Made by a program: the position numbers and the translations under genes
Part shown: piece after piece, positions 1 to 4,399 of the stretch
Layout: each line of letters starts with the position of its first letter
How positions within the stretch are numbered: the first letter of the stretch is position 1
Notes under the pieces: model-generated
The model's database searches: none
Told to the model about the DNA's origin: nothing
Seen by the model: the letters and a program-made list of their open reading frames with translations, nothing else
From: Clostridiaceae bacterium
GTDB lineage: Bacteria; Bacillota; Clostridia; Saccharofermentanales; DTU023
Direction: 5' to 3'
Assembly: GCA_012841255.1 (NCBI GenBank)
Contig: DUUZ01000012.1
Location: 1 to 5,997, forward strand
Length of the DNA stretch: 5,997 nt

Positions 1-1
1 C

Positions 2-142
2 GGCCCTCTTATGGCCGGCACGGTTTTTGATGCGACCGGCAGCTACCAGATGGCCTATTGGATCTCCATCAGCCTTCTCCTTTTGGCCATCGGCATTTCA
101 CTGACCCTGAAAGAAAAAAGGTGCCTCAAGATCTTCCTCTAA
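2..142 (+). CDS. C-terminal end of a major facilitator superfamily (MFS) transporter (5' part outside window)
   Basis: An open frame enters from the left edge and stops at TAA 140-142, giving 46 residues. The segment starts GPLMAGTVFDATGSY, followed by one long hydrophobic helix (about residues 17-36 of the fragment) and a short basic cytoplasmic tail (KEKRCLKIFL). A glycine-rich stretch with 'G-x-x-F-D-x-T-G-S-Y' just before the last helix is common in the final loop and TM12 of MFS carriers such as organic-anion or oxalate/formate-type transporters. The substrate cannot be told from this fragment. The gene converges on the minus-strand gene that ends at 151, with only 8 bp between the two stops, so the two transcripts probably overlap. 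MFS assignment is likely but rests on about one and a half helices; another polytopic permease is possible. Confidence 0.7.
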   Translation, partial: GPLMAGTVFDATGSYQMAYWISISLLLLAIGISLTLKEKRCLKIFL

Positions 143-150
143 GCGGACTG

Positions 151-1323
151 TCAAAGTGTCGGGACTGCCAGAGCCCGGGGCAGCATGACCCGGATCTGGT
201 TCTGCCCTTCCCGGTGTTCAAGGGTCAAACGGCCCCCGAGGGCCTTGACTGCCTTGTCGAGTTGGAAGAGGCTGCCTGAGGGAGGCTGGATGTCTCGAAT
301 GCCTCTTTTTGACGCCGAGGGATCAAGCGGAACTCCATCCCAGATTACGGTCAAGACGGGGCTGCCTGTGACGTCCTGATCCAGTGTCGCCCGGGTCAGG
401 CTGCCCGGTTCTGATTGTTCGGCCGCAAGCTGGAAGAGATTGCAGGGGACGGCCAGGAGCCGGCCCAGGTCGCCCCGGACGGGGAGTCCCGGCAGGATCC
501 CATAGTCCAGCCCCTTCCCCCAGCGGTAGAAGTAGGACTCATAGGCCTGGGCCTGGGCGGCTTTGCCGGCCAGGAAGCTGAAGTCCGAGGCTCCGGTTCC
601 GATCCGGCCGGAAGCCTCGTCCTGGAGATCGGCCAGAAGCCCTTCCAATAAGGGGATCAGGAGCTGGGACTGGGAGCGGGCCGCCAGAAGCTGGCGGAAC
701 CATTCCTCCTGTTTTTCATTTTTGGGCTCCGAGAATTTTTCTGCGGCCTTCATGATCAGGCGATGGGGGCCGATGAGTGTCCGGTCAGCTCCCTGGAAAA
801 CGAGAGCCAGGGCAGATCCGCTTTTTTGTTTCAATCGTCCGGCCCGTCCGGTAAAGACCAGGAAGAGGAAGAAAACGGGCAGAAGGATGACCAGGCTGGA
901 GCCCAGGGAGAAGAGGATTTGCCTGCGCATCATGGTCTGCTGGGGACCCGCGTCAAAAAGAGCGATCCGGACTCCGTCCCCCTCGTGGATTTTCCAGTAA
1001 TAGATGGTCCCGTCCTTGAGCGTCCCGCTTACACTGTCCGCCCGCCAGGCCTGGTCAATCAGGGAGATCAGTTCTGATCGGCCGGTTCCTTGCATCTGGT
1101 TGTAGTGGATCTGGTAGCGGCCCTCTGCATCAAGGCTGGTGACCAGGAGATGGTCGCCCCGGAGTTCATAAGGCGGCAGTTCCAGACCCGCCTGGAGTGC
1201 CTGCCAGCTATCCTGAACCTGAATCGTCCGGGCGCTTCGGATATTGAAGAAATAGAAGGGCAGGAGAAGGAGCAGGTAGAAGATGATTAAAACCGCGAAG
1301 GGTTTCTTTTTTTGCGGGTTCAT
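151..1323 (-). CDS. Degenerate sensor histidine-kinase-like membrane protein (probable pseudokinase)
   Basis: This is an intact 390-codon gene. A positively charged start (MNPQKKK) leads into TM1 (about residues 9-26), then an extracytoplasmic domain of about 110 residues (27-134), TM2 (136-157), and a cytoplasmic part (158-390). That is the topology of a membrane sensor kinase. The cytoplasmic part still resembles DHp plus HATPase_c. SQLLIPL (219-225) aligns with the usual HELRTPL, with Ser in place of the phospho-acceptor His. GDLGRLLAVPCNLFQLAAE (284-302) aligns with the N box, but the second Asn that holds Mg-ATP is Leu299. VIWDGVPLD (326-334) replaces the D-x-G-x-G of the G1 box. ALGGRLTLEHREGQNQIRVMLP (361-382) matches the end of the ATPase fold. 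The GxGxG of the G2 box is also missing. Family resemblance is seen; loss of kinase activity is inferred. No response regulator is adjacent. The ATG has AAAGGAG 6 nt upstream on the minus strand. It is divergent from the aldehyde oxidoreductase gene. It may be a ligand sensor or scaffold rather than an enzyme. Confidence 0.72.
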   Translation of the reverse strand: MNPQKKKPFAVLIIFYLLLLLPFYFFNIRSARTIQVQDSWQALQAGLELPPYELRGDHLLVTSLDAEGRYQIHYNQMQGTGRSELISLIDQAWRADSVSGTLKDGTIYYWKIHEGDGVRIALFDAGPQQTMMRRQILFSLGSSLVILLPVFFLFLVFTGRAGRLKQKSGSALALVFQGADRTLIGPHRLIMKAAEKFSEPKNEKQEEWFRQLLAARSQSQLLIPLLEGLLADLQDEASGRIGTGASDFSFLAGKAAQAQAYESYFYRWGKGLDYGILPGLPVRGDLGRLLAVPCNLFQLAAEQSEPGSLTRATLDQDVTGSPVLTVIWDGVPLDPSASKRGIRDIQPPSGSLFQLDKAVKALGGRLTLEHREGQNQIRVMLPRALAVPTL

Positions 1324-1329
1324 GGCCTT

Positions 1330-1336
1330 CTCCTTT
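1330..1336 (-). promoter_or_regulatory. Ribosome binding site of the kinase-like gene
   Basis: On the minus strand AAAGGAG lies 6 nt before the ATG at 1323. The site supports this start codon for the 390-residue protein, which also places the short basic N-terminus directly before the first membrane helix. Confidence 0.7.
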
Positions 1337-1375
1337 CACTTTTCATGCTCGAGACGTGACGGGATTGTGGGCTTT

Positions 1376-1384
1376 ATTATCTCA
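1376..1384 (-). promoter_or_regulatory. Candidate extended -10 promoter for the kinase-like gene
   Basis: Read on the minus strand, TGAGATAAT is an extended -10 element (TG-n-GATAAT). It would start RNA near 1369, leaving a leader of about 45 nt before the ATG at 1323. There is no good -35 box at 17-18 bp, which extended -10 promoters tolerate. An alternative minus-strand pair is TTATTC (1430-1435) and TATACA (1407-1412), spaced 17 bp. Neither is strong; the choice is inferred from sequence only. Confidence 0.35.
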
Positions 1385-1441
1385 TAGTCGGAATTTTGGC
1401 CGTATTGTATAGAAATATAAGTCGGTATCGAATAAATATTA

Positions 1442-1452
1442 GTCAACTTGAC
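1442..1452. promoter_or_regulatory. Palindrome GTCAAcTTGAC over the -35 box (possible operator)
   Basis: A perfect 5+1+5 bp inverted repeat, GTCAA-C-TTGAC, lies in the divergent intergenic region. Its right arm forms most of the -35 hexamer TTGACA (1448-1453) of the plus-strand promoter. A dimeric regulator bound here would block RNA polymerase. The left arm reads TTGACT on the minus strand, but no good -10 lies 16-18 bp from it. The repeat is short and could in part be a by-product of the -35 sequence, so the operator role is inference. Confidence 0.35.
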
Positions 1453-1476
1453 AGTATTTTCACTTAAATAGATAAT
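1448..1476 (+). promoter_or_regulatory. Sigma-70-type promoter of the aldehyde oxidoreductase gene
   Basis: TTGACA (1448-1453), a 17-bp spacer, then GATAAT (1471-1476) give a near-consensus housekeeping promoter in AT-rich DNA. Transcription is predicted to start near 1483, giving a leader of about 55 nt before the ATG at 1539. The match is strong enough to suggest high expression unless repressed. No -24/-12 sigma-54 element was seen. Confidence 0.8.
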
Positions 1477-1498
1477 GAAATACGGAATCAAATTGTTG

Positions 1499-1518
1499 CA
1501 TCTGCCCCAAGGGCGATG
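1499..1518 (+). promoter_or_regulatory. Leader hairpin directly upstream of the Shine-Dalgarno
   Basis: CATC-t-GCCC-CAA-GGGC-GATG can fold into an 8-bp stem with one bulged T and a three-base loop. It ends 4 nt before the AGGAGG at 1523. It lies within the predicted leader (from about 1483). It could affect translation start or mRNA stability. The leader is far too short for a full molybdenum-cofactor riboswitch, so no ligand is proposed. Confidence 0.35.
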
Positions 1519-1522
1519 AAGC

Positions 1523-1528
1523 AGGAGG
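1523..1528 (+). promoter_or_regulatory. Ribosome binding site that decides the start of the aldehyde oxidoreductase gene
   Basis: AGGAGG lies 10 nt before ATG 1539. An in-frame GTG at 1530 is only 1 nt after AGGAGG, too close to be used, and ATG 1548 is 19 nt away, too far. Starting at 1539 also places all eight cluster cysteines at exactly the residue numbers known for D. gigas MOP. Confidence 0.85.
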
Positions 1529-1538
1529 TGTGATTAAA

Positions 1539-4277
1539 ATGAAGAAAATGCATTTGACCATTAATGGCGTTCAACGCGTCCTGGTGGTCGACCCTGAAGT
1601 TTCGCTGGCCAGGGTACTGCGGGAACAGCTCTTGCTGACCGGCTGTAAAATTGGCTGCGAAGCGGGCCAGTGCGGTGCCTGTACCATTATCCTCAACGGG
1701 AAAGCGGTCCGGTCCTGCATCTACAAGATGAGCCGGGTTGCGGATTATTCCGTTATTGAAACCATTGAGGGACTCGGCACTCCCGATTGCCTGCATCCGC
1801 TGCAGGTGGCCTGGATGGCGCATGGCTGTGCACAGTGCGGCTTCTGCTCCCCGGGCTTTATTATGTCCGCCAAGGTTTTACTGGAAGAAAACCCCGACCC
1901 CAGCCGGGAGCAAGTCCGGCGCTGGTTCCAGGTTCACAGGAACGTCTGCCGCTGCACCGGCTATAAGCCCCTGGTCGACGCCGTCATGGATGCCGCCAAG
2001 GTCATGCGGGGTGAAATGAAGAAAGAAGACCTCCTCTTCAAGCCGACTGACAACAAGATCATCGGGACCAGCTATGCCCGGCCTTCGGCCCTGGCCAAGG
2101 TGACCGGGACCTGGGACTACGGTGCGGATATTGCCCTGCAGATGCCGGCCAATACAGCCCGTCTGGCGCTGGTTCAGTCCAAGATCCCCCACGGGAACAT
2201 CAAGGGGATTGACTTCTCAGAAGCTGAGAAGATGCCGGGTGTCTACAAGGTCATCACCCACAAGGACGTGATCGGCAAGAACCGGATCTCCGGCCTTATC
2301 ACCTTCCCCAACAACAAGGGCGACGGCTGGGACCGCCCCATCCTCTGTGATGAGAAGGTCTTCCAGATCGGCGACGCCATCGCCATTGTCGCGGCGGATA
2401 CCGAGGAGAATGCCCGGGCGGCGGCCGAGAAGGTGGTCGTTGACATCGAGGCCCTCCCCGCCTACATGGACGTCTGGTCTGCCATGGAGGAGGATGCCAT
2501 TGAGATCCATCCCGGCACGCCCAACGTCTACTACGAGACCAACTGCATCAAGGGTGACGAGGTGGAGCCCATTCTGGAATCTGCAGCCCATGTGGCCGAG
2601 GTCCAGTCCTTCTGCTCCCGCCAGCCTCACCTGGTTCTGGAACCCGACTGCGGCAATGCCTATATCGATGAAGAAGGCCGTCTGACCATCCACTCCAAGA
2701 GTATCGGCATCCATCTCCACCACGCCATGATCGTGGCGGGGATCGGCGTGGAACCCGAAAAACTCCGCCTGGTCCAGAACCCGGCCGGGGCCACCTTCGG
2801 CTACAAGTTCTCGCCCACCATGGAAGCCCTCCTGGGCGTGGCCTGTCTGGCTTTGGACGGCCGTCCCTGCTCCTTGGTCTACGACATGTACCAGACCATC
2901 ACCTACACCGGCAAGCGGTCCCCGGGCCACATGCACGTCAAGATTGCGGCCGATGAGGACGGCAAGCTCCTGGCTCTGTGGGGCAACAACTATATCGACC
3001 ACGGCCCCTACTCGGAGTTCGGCGATCTTCTGACCATGCGGCTGTCCCAGTTCACAGGTGCCGGCTACGATATCCGGAACATCAGGAACAAGAGCCAGAC
3101 GGTCTGCACCAACCACATCTGGGGTTCGGCCTTCCGGGCCTACGGTTCGCCCCAGGCCTACATGGGCAGTGAACTGGCCCTCGATGTCCTGGCCGACCAG
3201 ATGGGTATGGATCCCTTCGAGCTCCGCTACAAGAACATCTACCGGGAGGGTGTCACAACACCGACCGGCCAGACGCCGGATGTCTACTGCCTGGATGAAA
3301 TGTACGACAGGGCCCGCCCTTATTGGGAGGAGGCCAAGGCACGTGTGGCGGAGATGAACGCCAAGTCTGACGGCCGCTATAAGTACGGGGTCGGCTTCTC
3401 CCAGGGCATCTACGGCTGCGGCCTGGATGGCCCGGACGCCGGTGCGGCCACGGCCCGCCTGGAAGAGGACAACACGGTCACCGTGCTGGACTCCTGGGAA
3501 GACCATGGCCAGGGTGCCGACATCGGGACACTGACCTCGGCTCATGAGACCCTGCGCGAAGCCGGTTTCACACCCGAGCAGATCAAGCTGATCAAGAACG
3601 ACACCGGCATTACACCGGCGTCCGGCCCTGCCGGCGGCAGCCGGTCGACCGTCATGGTCGGCAACTCCATCGTCCAGGCCTGCCGCATGCTCCTGAATGC
3701 CATGAAGAAGGCCGACGGGACCTACCGGACCTACGAGGAGATGGTGGCCGAGAATATCCCGGTCTCCTATGACGGCAGCTGGGTGGCAGCTGACAATACC
3801 AACTGTGATCTGGAGACGGCCCAGGGTGACCCCTTTGCCGTTTACATGTACGAGCTCTTCATTCCCGAGGTTGAGGTGGATACCCAGACGGGCAAGGTCA
3901 AGGTCCTGCGCCTGACGACCGTCCCCGATGTCGGAACCATCATGAACCGGACGGTAGTGGACGGCCAGATCTACGGTGGGCTCGCCCAGGGTATCGGGCT
4001 GGCTCTCTCGGAGAATATGGAAGACTACGAGAAGCACATCACGCTCCTGGGCTGCGGAATCCCCTACATTGAGGATATCCCCGACGACATGATCATCGAC
4101 TACGTGGAGACCCCGAGACCGCATGGTCCCTACGGGGCGGCGGGCTGCGGCGAGGCGCCTTTGACGGCTCCCCACCCGGCCATCCTGAATGCCATTTTCA
4201 ATGCGACGGGTGCCCGGGTTACGGAAGTCCCGGCCACTCCTGACGTTGTTAAGGCCGCCATGGACCAGCTGGCATAG
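1539..4277 (+). CDS. mop: Molybdopterin-dependent aldehyde oxidoreductase, MOP type (xanthine oxidase family)
   Basis: This 912-residue protein is a cytoplasmic enzyme predicted to oxidise aldehydes to carboxylic acids with water, passing two electrons to a protein acceptor. The N-terminal plant-type [2Fe-2S] domain has Cys40, Cys45, Cys48 and Cys60. The second, helical [2Fe-2S] domain has Cys100, Cys103, Cys137 and Cys139 in CGFCSPG and CRCTGYKP. The Mo domains begin near residue 195. They show FGYKFSPT (420-427), DHGPYSEFGDLL (486-498), AFRAYGSPQ with Arg533 and Tyr535, GLDGPDA, SGPAGGSR (695-702), AQGIG (816-820), and GCGEAPLT with the catalytic Glu872. These match the D. gigas enzyme (907 aa, catalytic Glu869) almost in register. 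It is single-chain and has no FAD domain, unlike xanthine dehydrogenase, so an external electron acceptor is needed. The gene has its own near-consensus promoter and is followed after 122 bp by the probable redox partner. The physiological aldehyde cannot be read from sequence. Family assignment is very secure. Confidence 0.97.
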   Translation: MKKMHLTINGVQRVLVVDPEVSLARVLREQLLLTGCKIGCEAGQCGACTIILNGKAVRSCIYKMSRVADYSVIETIEGLGTPDCLHPLQVAWMAHGCAQCGFCSPGFIMSAKVLLEENPDPSREQVRRWFQVHRNVCRCTGYKPLVDAVMDAAKVMRGEMKKEDLLFKPTDNKIIGTSYARPSALAKVTGTWDYGADIALQMPANTARLALVQSKIPHGNIKGIDFSEAEKMPGVYKVITHKDVIGKNRISGLITFPNNKGDGWDRPILCDEKVFQIGDAIAIVAADTEENARAAAEKVVVDIEALPAYMDVWSAMEEDAIEIHPGTPNVYYETNCIKGDEVEPILESAAHVAEVQSFCSRQPHLVLEPDCGNAYIDEEGRLTIHSKSIGIHLHHAMIVAGIGVEPEKLRLVQNPAGATFGYKFSPTMEALLGVACLALDGRPCSLVYDMYQTITYTGKRSPGHMHVKIAADEDGKLLALWGNNYIDHGPYSEFGDLLTMRLSQFTGAGYDIRNIRNKSQTVCTNHIWGSAFRAYGSPQAYMGSELALDVLADQMGMDPFELRYKNIYREGVTTPTGQTPDVYCLDEMYDRARPYWEEAKARVAEMNAKSDGRYKYGVGFSQGIYGCGLDGPDAGAATARLEEDNTVTVLDSWEDHGQGADIGTLTSAHETLREAGFTPEQIKLIKNDTGITPASGPAGGSRSTVMVGNSIVQACRMLLNAMKKADGTYRTYEEMVAENIPVSYDGSWVAADNTNCDLETAQGDPFAVYMYELFIPEVEVDTQTGKVKVLRLTTVPDVGTIMNRTVVDGQIYGGLAQGIGLALSENMEDYEKHITLLGCGIPYIEDIPDDMIIDYVETPRPHGPYGAAGCGEAPLTAPHPAILNAIFNATGARVTEVPATPDVVKAAMDQLA

Positions 4278-4282
4278 TACAA

Positions 4283-4298
4283 GGGAGCGGTCGCTCTC
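4283..4298 (+). other. Small hairpin just after the aldehyde oxidoreductase stop codon
   Basis: GGGAGC-GGTC-GCTCTC folds as a 6-bp stem with one G-T pair and a four-base loop, starting 5 nt after the TAG. Only two T residues follow, so it is a poor intrinsic terminator. It could protect the 3' end of the upstream message or be chance. Confidence 0.3.
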
Positions 4299-4322
4299 TT
4301 CACATTGACTGCACATGGGACG

Positions 4323-4346
4323 GAGCAGGCTGGAAACGGCCTGCTC
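4323..4346 (+). terminator. Intercistronic hairpin, possible weak or partial terminator
   Basis: GAGCAGGC (4323-4330) and GCCTGCTC (4339-4346) form a perfect 8-bp GC-rich stem with an 8-nt loop. The tail is TGTTCATT, only partly U-rich. Such a structure between two genes of one operon may cause partial termination or block 3' exonucleases, making the upstream mop message more abundant. A full terminator would demand a separate promoter for the next gene, and I do not see a convincing one between 4347 and 4399. Confidence 0.45.
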
Positions 4347-4389
4347 TGTTCATTGGAGGGGGCTTATCGTGATAGGATTAAGATGTTCT

Positions 4390-4394
4390 GGAGG
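4390..4394 (+). promoter_or_regulatory. Ribosome binding site of the flavin/Fe-S/CCG protein gene
   Basis: GGAGG lies 5 nt before ATG 4400. The frame has an in-frame TAA at 4379-4381 and no other ATG, GTG or TTG between that stop and 4400, so this start is well defined. Confidence 0.75.
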
Positions 4395-4399
4395 ATGCC

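Noticed and set aside
113..183. Terminator for the convergent genes (A-tract 113-119; CTGCC/GGCAG pair 165-183)
   Set aside because: The A-tract is not preceded by a proper hairpin on the minus strand, and the 5-bp stem at 165-183 has no U tract, so neither is a convincing intrinsic terminator.
1530..1538. GTG 1530 as start of the aldehyde oxidoreductase
   Set aside because: It sits 1 nt after AGGAGG, too close for initiation. ATG 1539 has workable spacing and gives the D. gigas residue numbering.
1483..1538. Molybdenum-cofactor riboswitch in the mop leader
   Set aside because: The predicted leader is about 55 nt with one small hairpin, much too short for that riboswitch class.
2217..4316. 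Long minus-strand open frame (699 codons) opposite the aldehyde oxidoreductase gene
   Set aside because: It mirrors a GC-biased real gene on the plus strand, has no recognisable domain, and its composition (rich in G, V, D, H, R) is typical of an antisense shadow.
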